Notes under the pieces: generated by a model
Seen by the model: the letters and a program-made list of their open reading frames with translations, nothing else
The model's database searches: none
Told to the model about the DNA's origin: nothing
Position numbers and translations under genes: made by a program
NCBI RefSeq assembly: GCF_004027225.2
Contig: NC_044296.2
Coordinates: 4,322,796-4,386,795, forward strand
DNA: 64,000 bases
Origin: Strigops habroptila
Lineage: Eukaryota; Chordata; Aves; Psittaciformes; Psittacidae
Direction: 5' to 3'
Part shown: piece after piece, positions 32,661-45,466 of the stretch
Layout: the number at the start of each line of letters is the position of its first letter
Numbering within the stretch: the first letter of the stretch is position 1

Positions 32661-32924
32661 ATGGACACGCTGCGAAGGAGCCTTTCCCGCTGGAAGAGGT
32701 ACCACATTAAGGTGCACCTGGCTGATGAGGACCTGATGATGCCGCTGACGGTCAAGCCCAGAGACACGGTGATGGACCTACGGGCTCACTTAGTACGGGA
32801 GGGCGTCACTTCCTGGAAGAAGACATTTTATTACAACTCCAGGCAGCTCGAGGAGCACGAGACTCTCAAAGAAGCCAATATCCAGAATGGCTCTGTCCTG
32901 CTTCTTGTCAGCAATAAAAGGTAG
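32661..32924 (+). CDS. TINCR: TINCR ubiquitin domain-containing microprotein (TUBL), 87 aa
   Basis: An uninterrupted single-exon frame encodes an 87-residue ubiquitin-like protein. From memory of the human TINCR product, the same length and pattern are kept: a basic N-terminus RRSLSRWKRYHIKVHLADE, then PLTVKPRDTVMDLRAHLV, TSWKKTFYYNSRQLEEHETL and a C-terminus NGSVLLLVSNKR. The beta-grasp pattern is visible: strand YHIKVHLADE, a helix around DTVMDLRAHLV, and the L-hairpin and final strand SVLLLV. There is no C-terminal Gly-Gly, so it cannot be conjugated like ubiquitin. The ATG context (GAGAGGATGG) is strong. TINCR was first described as a keratinocyte long non-coding RNA and later shown to encode this protein. 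The stop codon overlaps a possible splice donor (AAAAG|GTAGGC), so a longer spliced form cannot be excluded. It is divergent from TPM4. Confidence 0.9.
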   Translation: MDTLRRSLSRWKRYHIKVHLADEDLMMPLTVKPRDTVMDLRAHLVREGVTSWKKTFYYNSRQLEEHETLKEANIQNGSVLLLVSNKR

Positions 32925-33886
32925 GCGAGGAGCTCGTCTGCAGTAGGGGTGGTACAAAGGAAGGGGTATGCTTTGTGTATGAGCCACTCGGGACTCTCTC
33001 CTGTTGGGGTTTGCAGAAAGCAGATCAGGAACTCAAGCCCTGCAATTCCCAGCAAGTGGATTGAGATTCAAGGCTTTTTATATGCAGACATGCTGTGGTG
33101 TGAAATAAGGGGGTAAAAGGAGGAGGAAGTCCGGTTGTGCTGCCTGTCCTGTCTCTGATCAGGACTCACTTTCTCCTACGTGGCCAAGCACAGAGGGAAA
33201 GCCAAGAGGTGCAAAAGGGCAAAGGAGATTGTGTGACACGGTGGAGTGCTCTGGGAGGCTCTCGCTTGTCCTCGTTCTGTGTTGTTGTGCCTGGCTCTCT
33301 CCATCTCTTTTTAGTAGATACTTTCTGCAAGTATTGTGGGGTGGCACAGTCCTGCTTGGCCAGGGGAGAGCTGTGAGTGCCAGCTTACAGCAAAGCCCAG
33401 AGAGTGCTGGACAGAGGCAGCAAGAGGCTGCAGCTTCCCAAAAGTGGCCAGAGTGAGACTTGAAACTTCCAGGAGAGCCAACGCAGAGGAGATCCATCAG
33501 GGCATGTCTTATGTTCCATGGGGAATGAAAGCTGAACTGATAGCCCTGAGACGCACTGGCCCACAGGACCAGTTTAGATTCAGTGGAGTGGATTTATGCC
33601 TACCTGCGCTGTCCTCCCTATTGCTTGGTTGTTGCTGCCAGCATGATTAATTCCGTGAAGCATTTTGGGGATACTGGGTAGAAGAGGTGCAGAGCAGAGC
33701 ATGGGTGTGTTGTGTCTAATTCAGCTTTCTAAATCCTGAGCCCTCTGAGTTATGTGTCGATGCTGATCAGAGTTTCCTCTGCAGAAAAACCCGCACTAGA
33801 CTCGAGTTCCTGATTATATGCCATGTACTGGAATGGTCCTATTTTCCAGTCCAGAGGCAGCTTGAAATCTCACACAAAGAAGATTT

Positions 33887-33892
33887 AATAAA
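33887..33892 (+). terminator. TINCR: Candidate TINCR poly(A) signal
   Basis: AATAAA lies about 960 bases after the TINCR stop codon. TINCR transcripts are long relative to their coding part, so this is plausible, but introns downstream of the coding exon are also possible. Confidence 0.3.
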
Positions 33893-36800
33893 GCATTTCC
33901 TTTCAGAGCTCAGCCAGACACAAGAGATTTCACACCGCTCAGCTAACTGCAAACCCCAAGTCACCCATGACCCCTTTCGCCAACATCTCATTTCAGCCCT
34001 CTGATTAACTTGGCTCAGCTCCTCCTTTTCACCTTGTTTTTAATAGCAGGAGCATTTCTATTTGTTGTTGTTTCCGCTGTTTATTTTCCTAAATCCTACA
34101 GCCTGAATTTCTGAGAGTAAGAAAGGATTCGGAGGGACTCGGAGGGCACATACTGATGCTCTTTAGACAGATGCACCTTCCCACATGCTGCAAAAGCAGA
34201 GCCTAACTGCAGCAGCTCCCAAAGCACAGGGGATCCTGGCCCTGGTGGGCTGAGTTCAGGGACCCACCTGAAGTCAGTAGCCATTTCTGAATATTGACAG
34301 CTCGAAGTCCCAGCTCCAGTTTTGTGAGTACAGGGAAAAGGGAGTGGGAATTCTGATTTCTTCCTCCTTGAATTTCATCAAAACCTTCCTGGCTCCTAAA
34401 CAAGCACCTTTGGCCAATCTCTTATTTCAATTCCCAGGGCTGGGTGCATTGTGGGGGGTGGACAGTCTCTCTCTGAAGTCACATCCCTCCTTGAGTTCTT
34501 GGACATGAAGGATTATTGGGTTGTGACAACCTCAGCCACTCCCAAAGTGTTGTGTGGCATGAGTGGGAAATGCCTGGATATTGGGAGCACATTTCTCTTC
34601 AAGGCTTGTGGTGGTGACTGAGCTGTCATTGTATCACGGTCCCCATGATATTTCTGAGACACGCTTGAATGTGGCTTGGCAGCCATCATCCTGCTTGGTA
34701 CATAGTCCTGCGCTGAGCACAGCCTCTGTGATAGCACCTTGTCACATCCTCAGCATGCAGGGGGCTGGTTTTTAGATGGCTCACTCTATCACTTCACCTG
34801 GGAGTTAGGAAACACAGAGGTGGAAGGTGGTATGTGCTGCATTGCAACTGAGATTGCAGCACCATTTTGAGCCCTAAGATTATTGAGCCAGACCTTTAGG
34901 TATTATAAATCCCCATTGCTCCAATAGTATCTGTGAAGAAACACTGGTCTGTGTCAGCTGAGCAACAGTGTGCAACCTTGGGGAATACAAAGAGAGTAGC
35001 CAGCTGGGACTGTTTAGGAGCCATAGGAGCAGAGAGGAATAGAGAACATGGTGCAGGGTTTGGCCAGCAGCCCTGAGGATTTAAGAGTTGGGTTTAGTAC
35101 TTCACCAACGCAGTGAAGTATGGATCCTCTCCATCAAAGGTCAGCATCTGCTTCTTAAGTTCTCCCCGAATATCTTGGTGTCTCCTACTTACTCTTTTGC
35201 ACCGAGATGCCAGCCAAGTAGAGCTGTATTAATTCCAGAAGTGGAGTTGCTCTGATTGCCAAGGTCTGCAGCTCAGTGTCGTGCCTATAAATATTAATGG
35301 TCACTCTGCATGCTGTGTGTTCCTACAAGGGGCTCACGGGACAGTTTACTTTGAAGCAGAGAAAACATAAAAATGACCCTATTTTCCATCCCTCCCCTCA
35401 TCCAATGCCTTTGTAGATAATTGGCATTTAGCAAAGGCCAAGTCAGCATTTCCACTTCTCATTTGTGTTTTCTGGGGTTTATAACTTAGTAATAAAAATT
35501 CACTTAAGGCTGTAGCTTGGCAGGAACGGGACCCACATCCCAGCTAATGCTGACTATTTATTAGGACCTTAGTGTTTAAAAGTTCAAGCAAGCCACTTTG
35601 GTGTTCAGTCAACATGACCTCTCACCCTGGGAAAACACAGAGGCAGGCCAGAACTGGGAATACCACATCCACTGAGGATGCAATTCCCCCTTGTGCAGAG
35701 CTTGTTAATCACATTACTGCTGCACTGATTTGAGATTGCAAGCCTGTTGCAGGAGAAGCTGCGCAAAGAACATGCTGAAGAACAGTTTCTAGCGCCAGAG
35801 AGCTACATTTTACAATGACATGGTTTGCAATTGGGTAAAACAAGCAAAGCAAGACTTGAAAGGAAAAAGCAGAGAGAGAAACCCCTCAGCGCAGTGGCCT
35901 TGGGCCAGCCTATGGTGCTCACGCCATCGGTGCCCAATGCAAGGAAGGAGACCACTGGTGAGTCTCGACATGAGAAGAGCAGCCACCCTGCACAGATGCA
36001 GGAGCATCCAGGAGGGCATGCAGGAGGCTGTCCCAAATGCCCGAGGTATCACCAGTGCTGGCACTCTGGACCACGCCACGGCAGAACCTGTTTGGCTCGC
36101 TCTGGAGGTGGTGCAGGGCCCCAGAGCCAGGGAGCTGCTCGGCTGGTCTGGTGGTGATGTGGGAGTTCCTGAAACTCACATGGCTCTTCCCCAATCCTGT
36201 CTGCATGCTGTGGAACACCAAGCAAAGGGGCCTCCCACCATGCACCCAGCAGCAGTGCTGGAGAGTGGGTGCGTGGCATCAGCTCCTCCTTGTTGATAAT
36301 GTGTTGGCTGCATTTTGATGTTCAGCATCAAAATTGGTGAATCCACCACTTAACCCATGTGCTATTTCAAGCAGAGGATGTAAATGGGTGATCCAAGAGC
36401 AATTCCAAGCCATGCTGTGTGCCTGCCACTGACTGTTCCTAAGGATGTACAACTCCGGCTGGATTTGGATGCAGTATAAGCACAGGCACATTAGCAGAGC
36501 CTTTGCACTTGTTTCAGGCTCCTTTCTGGTGCACTCACCTCAAGCAGTCAGACAAGGTCTATACTAATGAATGAACCAGTGCCTGGGCTGCTCTCTGTTA
36601 CAGTGCTGGAGTGCTGCACTGCAGTTTTGGCCCAGACCAGATGCATTTCAGGAGGTACCATGGGCCAGGGACTATTCCTTGTGGGCCGAAACAGCTCTTC
36701 TCAATGCAGAAGAAAGTCACAGGCACACTGAATTTACAGGTACAGACTCAGCTACAGCACTTGGGATCCCCTCAGTGTTTTGGAAGCCGAGGTTCATTGA

Positions 36801-39800
36801 GGCCAAGCAGCTACTGTTGTCAGATATGGCTTGCCCGGAGAATGGAGTTCAGCAAGTCATTGGTGAATAGGTTAAATAAAGTAGATGCCAGCATTGAGTT
36901 TAGCAGAAGTCTATTATCTGGAATCTATTGGTGTTGATTTTCTGCCCTGGAGCCACCTGAAAACATCTCTCTCAGGGCACTACCTCAGTTACCATAACAA
37001 CTCATCTAGGAACAGCTCGACAGCTCCAAGAGCAGACCAAGGCCCCATGTGGTATATGAGGCACTCTAAGGTCAAGATAAGCCTCTCCAGGATTCTCCTC
37101 TTTGCCCATCCAGCCTCATGTGGCACTGGGTGCCAGTGCTTACACAAGCTTTAAGATGCTCGGGACCCTGTTTTATCCTTCAGAGGCTATTCAGCCTAGT
37201 TTTTCTTCCACTGAAGGTGCTACCTGCTGACAGAGCAACAAACCCATCCACCTTTGGGGAACCCAACTAATTCCCCTCTTGGCATTCAGTTTACAGTCTC
37301 TGATTTTTGGCCTCATAGATGAAAACTATGACTGAGCCACTTGCGTAAGGTCCAGTTTAGCTCATGCTAAGAAACTACTGCCTACATTTGACTCCTGTGA
37401 TGACATAAGGATTAATGTTTGACACAGACACTTGGCAGTGGCTCACCCCAGGCTTGTATCACTCCACTATCCTGTCACCCCTTCTCACTCTCACTGGAAT
37501 TGCCTGAGAAGCAGTCACCAAGTGCAGCAGATGATGTTGGATCTCTAGAGACCAGAAAAATCATGGGATCTACACGGTTTGACCCTGAAAGCCAACATTT
37601 CAGCCCAGGCATGAGTTAAGTCCCATGCACTGGGTTTCAGTGTGGTTCTGTGCTGCCTGCTCCTTGCACTAACCTTTCAGCTCCTGGGGTTGCTCAGCAA
37701 TTATTCCTCAGCATGGAAGGCAGATTTTTTGCTCCCATCCAACTACTGCAGACTTGCCCTGTTAAGCTTAGGCCTAACAGCAGACTCCAAGCCATCTCAC
37801 AGTAGGATAACGATCCTTTAAATAGCACTGGGAGTCTCTTCTCAGGGAGAACTAATTAAGTTCCTCAGTACATGCTTAGACGTATGTTGACCTGGTACAG
37901 CTTTAACAGGCTCCTTCCATCTACTGGATAAATAACACTGACTTAAAAAATATCCTCTTAGAGATGCGTTACTTAGGCAACAGCCAGGTAGGGGACTCAC
38001 TTCATCTCTGCGGCTGAAGGTAGTTTTCATGCATATTACTCACAGGCCAAGCTCTCTGCTGCTGTAAACTCCTTGAAATCAGTTAAGTGATTGTGAAGTT
38101 CTGGAAGCACCAGTGCAGTTACTCTGCAGAGCTCTTGCAGCGTACAGGCCAGAAAATGACACCTGTATTTAGCTCGGTTACTTACTGTTCAGCCCAAGAA
38201 GCTCATTTAACAACAGCAGAGCATTCCATCAGCAGAGAACATGGTCTGTAGGATCTGAATTCCTCCCCTGTGCAGTTGCATGGGATTGCAGTAGATAAAA
38301 CTGAGCTAATATGTCCCCTGGGTGTGTGTGTTGTGGCTCTAGGCAAAGAATTAATGAATGGAAAGTATATCCTCAACTAGCTTCTTTTCTGGAGTGGTAT
38401 GGCACAGCTTCCTGGACTTCTCTGTTGTTGTGCTGATTTCCACCAGGGAGCAGTTTGCCTGGTTGGGATAGATACTCTCTCCTGCGTCCTGGTGACTTAT
38501 GGGGCAGATGTGCCTTAGGGTGAGTTCACAGCAACTCCTTGACTATTACAGTCCCCTGAAATTTCAAGTGAGGAGGCAAGTGCTGGAATATGGTTTTGCA
38601 GAAAACCCACCCAGTGATCGATACCAGCCTAAGCAGACTTGTAGTGTCCTTTGCTAGGACCTAACGAAGCCCCCACCTCACAGACTGTGAACTTCTCAGG
38701 CTCAGTTTCTTGTCTGCATAATTGCAAAGAGCAATTGACGGGAGTCAGAAGACTCAGCCCTGCACTTTCTGGCTGGGCTGGGTGGGGTGGCTGCTGGGAG
38801 AGCTGCTGCCTACAGGCCACAAGCAGCTTGGTTGCAGTCCAAGGCACGATAGGAGCTCTCTAAGCAAATGCTAGCCCTGAAGAGGGACCCCCAGAAACTT
38901 TCAAGAGCTTCAACCTATGTTCTGGAGACTGCCCTAGATGATTTCTAAGGGTCTTCAGAAGAGTAACTAAATAAGTAATCCTACTTTTGGTAAGCTTTAC
39001 TCTTCTACGCAAGGTCTGCATTCCTGTCAGGAAATGTTTTGGAACCATAACCCCAGAAACCCACGGTTTAGTGCTAATGCACGGGGGTGAGTATATCTAG
39101 AGTAATTCAAGCTCTGTCTTACTGCAAACATCCTCAAAGTGCTGCTAAAGCTACAGGCTGCCCCTGTTCTAAGATGCAAAATGGATTTCCAGGAGCGTGC
39201 GCTACAGAGGGAGAGCCTTGCTTATGGGAAAAAGGTTTCCAGACAGTTGCAGATTATCTGAAGGAGGGTGAAGGCATCTTCTGCAGAAGGATAAACAGGT
39301 CTGGAACCCTGCAAGGAGCTTATCCTCAGCTATAGAGTGTGAGTGAAAAAACAGTCCAAGGATCAGGTTTATACTCTCCCTATGCCAGGGTCAGTGCCTC
39401 TGTGGCGAAATGCCATTTCTGATTGCATGTCTACAGCGCTCCAAGTATTTGCCTCTTTCTTACTCAGATAATGCCAAAGAGCACAGCCAAAGCCATGAGA
39501 GCTGGGGAGTGTGACAAGGGCTGAAGGGAAGCAGATGGAAGAGAGCTTGGCCGCGGAAAGGCAGCTCGGCCACCGGCGTTTGGTAAGTCCCTCCCCACAG
39601 GCCAGCTCCAGGACTGTTCCGAAGCAGCTCCCAGTGTTTTCAGCACTGAATAATGCCCATGAATAATGAACCCAAACAGAACAACAAATAACGTTTCCTC
39701 ATGTGGTCTCAGCTGCCAAAGGAGACGTGTGGGCAAGACTGACTCAGCTCCTGAGGGCAGTGAAGCAGAGAGAAATGCCCGTGAAAGGGCGACTTCTGCC

Positions 39801-39960
39801 TGGGTGATGAAGCGAGAGGGAGCTGAGGGGGACTTTGCTTAGGGCCCGACATGGGGACTTTGGACATCTGAGCCTCCTCCCGACTCTCTCAACAGGTATT
39901 CCTCAGTAAGTTGCTGATCGTGCCCTTTGTTTTCCTCTGTGTAAGTCTGAGATAATTTAT
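33893..39960. other. Gene-free stretch downstream of TINCR
   Basis: No gene is visible in these 6 kb. Overlapping frames of up to 158 codons around 35.8-36.3 kb on both strands cancel each other and carry no family motif. No young transposon was recognised. Confidence 0.4.
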
Positions 39961-39984
39961 TCTTCCCTTTCTTCTACCCTCTGT

Positions 39985-40095
39985 CCATCCAGTTGTGACT
40001 CGGGTTAGGGACTGTCTGGGCTCCTGAGCAGTTCCTGTACAGCAGGGCCCTGATTTCTAGGCTGAAGGTTCTGTACAGCAAATAAATGGTAAGAG
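39985..40095 (+). repeat. Old LINE/SINE 3'-tail relic (L2/MIR/L3-like)
   Basis: GGGACTGTCTGGGCTCCTGA, CCTGTACAGCAGGGCCCTGA and TCTGTACAGCAAATAAATGG follow an old amniote retroposon tail of the form GGGACTGTCT...TGTACAGC(A)C...GGGGCCCTGAT...AATACAAATAAAT. The family cannot be fixed without a library search. Confidence 0.4.
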
Positions 40096-43000
40096 CACTA
40101 TAGACAGTCCTGGAGCTTCACAGCCTTTATATATCCAAAGGACAGAGACACTGTCATGGCAACTACCTCACCTGCCATTAGGGACCTATTGTACACCAAA
40201 ACTGCCTTATTTTTGAGCCAGGGTTTATAAGGCAATGAGCATCCTTGTCTTGCCAGTCCCCCTGCTCCAGTAACTTCTGAACCAGCTGACCTGATTCAAC
40301 CAAGTTTGATGGAAAGACAGGTCTCACAGACCCAAGATGCTTGCAATTTTCATGAAAAACCAGCAGCTGGGTAGAAGAGAGACATTTAAGTTAATATCCT
40401 CCTGAAGGAAAGGGAATTTCACCTCTTGCTACCTATCTATTTTGAGATGCAGCAGCCAAGTGACCAGCTGGCATTTAGATACTCCTGGTCAGTTGGTACC
40501 TGTCTAGCTTCCGACCACCACCTCTACTCTCTGCCCCTTGCCTGCAAAGCAAGAAGCTGTTGGAAGAGCCAAGGACTTTGCTGGGGAGGTCTGGAGGGGA
40601 TACGGTTTCCCTGGGGATATTACAGTGAGCTGGGAGCACCAAGAGAGGAGGAAATAACAAGCAGTTGTAACACACAAATCAGAGGAGAACAGGTTTCACC
40701 AGGTTCCTGCTCACAGAACTACTCAATTTTTAGGTTCAAACTTATTTTCAGGACAAAACCGATGTTTCTCTAACAACTACAGTACTTTCCCTAGGGAATT
40801 TTAATGACCAGCAAATGTCTCACCAACCACCCCCCCCTTCAAACCTGCACTTTCTGGTTTTCAAGTGAAAAACATGCCTCTCTGGACTTGTTTTTGGCAA
40901 TGAGAAGACATTTGATTCTTTTTCCCCACCAAAAGCATTTGAAGAAATGCTATGGAAAAATGGAGTTTCTCATTTCCCATTGCTTTTTTTTTCCCTAGAA
41001 ACAAAAATACTTCCCCAAGTACTTCCTTGGGCTTTGCACAGAGAGTCTAAGACAGACCAAGATGCGAACACAGTCACAGCTGGAGATCTTTCAGTCCGAG
41101 CAACTGAGATGGACAGAGTGGGATGGGACTAAGCATGGGAAGAAGGAATGTGCCTTCCCAAGGTCAGGCAGCAAGGCGGGCACCCAATGGACAGTGCTGG
41201 AGCTGTTGGCTCAGCGTTTCTGCCACTTGACCATGCGGCGCCTCCGCGCCTCTGTCCTGAAACAATGAGTTTCCTGGAGCAGAGCCAGGACGTTGCTGAG
41301 TGCTTGGAAAGTGCCTGGTGCAGCCCGAGGTGCACTCATAAATAATAATTAAAATGATAATAATATTATTAAAGTGGAGGCGTGCCACTGAGGATGGGAC
41401 ACACTCAGCAACAGTCCTAAATTTATGCCCCTCTTCTAGTAAAAGGCACAGTTTGCCTCACAAAGCCTGCGAGACCAGGATTTACTTCTCTGGAGCTGCT
41501 AATCACAGCAAAAGGCAAAGTGACCCGAGCTGAATTAGGGCTAGTATCTTCTCTAACACCTCATCGCTGTAGCTGGCAGCTCTGGAAGGCTTTTTGCAGC
41601 TCAGGGGGATATCTGGAAAGAGTAAGTTCACTGTGGTGGTGCGGGAGCTGCCGGGACTAATGTTCTTTGCAGAGATAGGCCTTGATTGACACTTCAAATC
41701 TGCCTGACAATCTCTTATTCTAAGTGCAGCTGTGGCCTTTCTTCCGAGCAGGAGGAGCTGGGTTGGTTGCTGTCCTTCAACTGATGGATCTTATCATATG
41801 GGAAAAAGAAGGAAGAAAAGAAGAAAGAAAGGCAAACCACATGGAAACAGCCACAGGTACAGCATAAAAAGAGGTAAAACTAACTGGATCCATGTGAGGT
41901 ATTTCTTTTTCCCTCTACGCCATAACCCAATGTAAGATATATGAGAAAAGAGGCTACGCCCCGAGGAACAAGAACTGACCTTTCTTTCTTTGACTGTTCA
42001 TTATGTTGTTGTTTTCCCTCAAGAGATTTTTTAATGCTTTGCAGATAGGACTGTGCAGCCCTCCAGTGACAGGGGCCTGGGAAGTCACTGGGACAACCCC
42101 TGTTACTCACTTGTTCTACATGGCCTCTTCTACTGCCTGTCCTCCCCCAACTGCCTCTTACTCCTTGGTTTCAGGTACCCTCAATGCTTGCTAAATGCTG
42201 GCATCACACCACTCAGGTGCTCTCAGAAGAGGTGACAGCCACTTTTTACAATGTAATTTAGACATTTGGGGTTTACCTGAGCCTGGCCAAGAGGAAGGTC
42301 GGGTCTCCAAATGAGCAGGGGCATGCTCTGAATCCTCCTCTGGACGCAGGCTTAGGTGGCAAAATAGGTCTCTTATTTGAGATGTCCTGTCTCTCCTCAT
42401 TCATCCAGGTCCATCAAAAACCATCCAGGCTCTTTAGACTGCAGAGTATAGATGTGGTGGTGCACGTCCAAATACGAGGAAAGATGCCGAAAGGAAGAAC
42501 TGCTCTGAAATGGATGTTTCCCTTGTTCTCTGTGAACACAGGTGTGGACAAGACCAAGGACCAAAGCTAAAAGGTGCCTGAGCTCCTGTCTGCGTGCCAG
42601 CCTCAGTGTATTGCAAGCTGGAGACATTTGCAACTTTGCATGCTGTACCATGGATGGGATTTCTTCTTCATCTTTGGGATCCTGCTATTGATGGGGCATC
42701 CCAGACAGGATTACCAAAAGCACTGCTGTTCGCTGCTGCTTCCACCTCCACCTTGGAGCTGCAGCCTTCCCAGCCAGCTCCTTCTCTTCAGCTTCACAAG
42801 CAGAAGACAAGCCCAGGCAGGCCACCTCCAGCAGCTGCTGTGCTCCAGCAAGGCAGCTCAGGCTCAGGCATGTCCCAGTGGCTCTTCTCCGATACCCAAG
42901 TCATGGATACATCGAGTGCTTCAGTTTTCAGGGCCATCAGCCTGGCAGCTTTCCTCAGCATTAAATTTACTTTTTAAAGTCACATCAGTGTTTTACCCAG

Positions 43001-43100
43001 AGGGAATGGAGGAACAGATGTAGCCTGTGAAGTCTGGCTTTAATTCACCTGCTTCATTTCATTTGCTGCCCTGCCTTCTCATCAATGAGTCTGCAACTGG
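40096..43100. other. Gene-free stretch
   Basis: No coding region was recognised. An AT-rich (AAT)n-type run is listed separately at 41339-41373. The frame at 42574-43023 (149 codons) is low in complexity and has no family signature. Confidence 0.4.
41339..41373. repeat. (AAT)n-like A/T simple repeat
   Basis: TAAATAATAATTAAAATGAT followed by AATAATATTATTAAA: an imperfect trinucleotide tract. Confidence 0.85.
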
Positions 43101-43109
43101 CGGTCCTGG

Positions 43110-43660
43110 GAATACAGGGGGATTTTCATATCCAGGAGAATCCAATGCTGAGCTCTCAGGGGCTCGAGCAGGCTGTGTCACATCTCCCTTGAGGCTGCTT
43201 CATTATGGGTTTCTCTCCCCCAAAAGCACTTGCACACACTCTCCAATCCATGGCAGCTGCACCACATTTCCTTGCAGGGGCCTATTGGCACACGGCTGTG
43301 CCACATTAGCCCCTCTTAGTCAGGCTGCTGTGTGACATTCCCTCCTGGAAGTGCTCTCCTTCCAGGTGTTCAGCCACATGGTTATCTCTTCAGGGCCACA
43401 CGCTGCTTTCTGGGGCTCTGGTCCCATGGTGGCTCTGCTGTGCTACCTCAAACAGGATGCTGAGGCCAAATGTTACCTCCCAGGGGCTCCCTTCTCAAGG
43501 CAGCTGTGCTGGTGCTCCCTCGTAGGGCCTTCAGGCCAGGCCATCGTGCCACACTGGCCTGATGGTGTGTCACTTCCCAGGTGTCCCTTCATCAAGGACA
43601 GCAGCCCCATGTCACCTCAAAGGTGCTTTCAGGACTGCACTGCCTCAGACACTTGGGGCT
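43110..43660. repeat. Degenerate tandem repeat (~35-50 bp units)
   Basis: Similar segments recur: GGCTGTGTCACATCTCCCTT, GCTGCACCACATTTCCTTGC, GGCTGTGCCACATTAGCCCC, GCTGCTGTGTGACATTCCCT, CATCGTGCCACACTGGCCTG, GGTGTGTCACTTCCCAGG and CAGCCCCATGTCACCTC. Each contains a GTG-CCACAT-type core followed by a C/T-rich arm with CTTC and CCAGG blocks. It looks like a decayed minisatellite. The long + strand frames at 43027-43335 and 43351-43839 are side effects of this composition. Confidence 0.45.
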
Positions 43661-43839
43661 ATCAGAGAGCCCTGATGAAAGGGTTTCTGGCACTTCTGGC
43701 TAAGCAGACTCCCACTGTCCTGCTTTTTTTTGAGCTCTTGTTAATTCCAGGCAGTGCTGCTCAGTTGCTTAATCAGCCAGTGTCAAAACCCTGGGGGAGC
43801 CAGGAAGGCTGTCTTTGGCTGGTGGCACCTATTTTGTGA

Positions 43840-45440
43840 CATTGCTGCTTTACCTTGCCTATTATAATCTGTATCAGATTGCTCTTTGCCTGCTAAAATG
43901 GACAATTAGGAGGCAGTTGTAATGCAAATTGCATGGTGGAATAAAAACCGTGGGGAACAAAATCAGAAATAAGTACTTCTGTCAGCTTTTGTTACCGTGT
44001 GATGGGTCCTGCCCGGTTCCTGCTCGCTGTGAAGCATCAGACAGAAGAGAACCTGGTGTGTCTTTGTGTTTTATAGGCAAGAGCTGCAGAGCTGCTCCGT
44101 GTAGAACTGCCTCCAGGCACTCACAGGCCCTGATAATGTGTATGTGTGCAAACCCAACAGACAGATTGCCGCCTACACTGGAAATTTGATGATTGCCTTG
44201 TTTTTTCAAGGCTCTGTTTTATATACTGCAGGCCAAACCCATGGGGTAATTTCCAGTCTTCCTGCACAGGGCTGACATGACGTGGTGAGAGAAGCATAGA
44301 GATGCTGCAATTTCAATCTGCCACATAATGTGCTCTTAATACTGATAACCTTGGAAGTGTGGTGGTGTCACTGGTGGTGTCGTGGCTGTTCTTGTCATTG
44401 TTGTCTTCCCGTATTTGGTGCTAAATGTTGTAAATGAAGAGAAATACTTAAATTTGTAAAGGAATCTAAAGTTACAGTGGAATTAAACACACAGGCGTCC
44501 TGCAAATGCAAATGGAACAGGTACGTCTTCATTTATAATGGCAAGTCATATCAGCGTAAAGCGATCTGCTGCTGATATAGCTGCTTTCACTGCCTATCAG
44601 CTTTGCATTTCCCCAGGCCCTGGGTAACAAAGACTCAAATTGCATGTTTTCACAGCAAAACCCATGTTTTAGAACTAAGGTGGAATATCCATACTTACAA
44701 ACCATTACAGCTGGCAGCCAGGAGGCCAATGTTTTAAGGGCTAGCTGAGCTCGTACATGACCTGAGATCCAGAGGGAGAGTGATGCCTCTTCATATCCCA
44801 TTGAAATGGTGGCTTCTAGAGGACAGCAAGGAACAAGGGTGAGATGTTCTGAAGCCAGATGGATGAGCTGAGTTCAAAGTCCTCCTAGAAGCTATGGCAA
44901 CATAGCTGGTATATCTACTCAGAAAAGCTTTTGTGACTACCATAAATGACTCTAAATGGCCTTATTTTCCTGCTAGCAGTGAAATAAGCAGCTTCAATGG
45001 GAAGGAGTAAATCCATTTGATTGCACATATTGCTGGGAATAACCCTCTTAGTTATTAGTAATAACCCAATCTATTGCTAGCAGTGTGGCCACCAAACCAG
45101 ACAGCCTTATCTGCCAGAGAATCATTGTATTGCTCCCAACGTTTCCAATTACAACTGAGCAAGGGAAGTCAGAAGGGCCTCAGGGGAGGAAGCAGAAGGC
45201 AACATGGGAAGCCTGGGTTATAAACAATGTGTGTGTCAAATGAAACATATCAGGGCCAATATATCTTTTGAGGGAGATTTCTGGCAGGTAAAGCTGAGCT
45301 CCCTCTGTTCCTGACTTTCTTCTAAGCTAATACGTGGTATTTGTATGTTAGGTCATGAGGTGATGGAGGTATTTAGTTGTTAGCTCATCTTCTGAAGGGA
45401 AGAGGGGCTTCTAAACCTTGTGTGTGTGAAGGTGTCAAGC
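43840..45440. other. Gene-free stretch
   Basis: I see no coding exon, RNA gene or recognisable transposon. Short frames are not supported by motifs. Confidence 0.4.
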
Positions 45441-45466
45441 TCGGGGCTCCAGTACAGGACTTAGAT

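Noticed and set aside
35810-36300. Cluster of overlapping frames up to 158 codons on both strands
   Set aside because: The frames are mutual shadows without motifs, splice signals or codon bias.
43351-43839. 162-codon + strand frame
   Set aside because: It arises from the degenerate tandem repeat; the repeated Cys/Ser/Gly pattern follows the DNA units.
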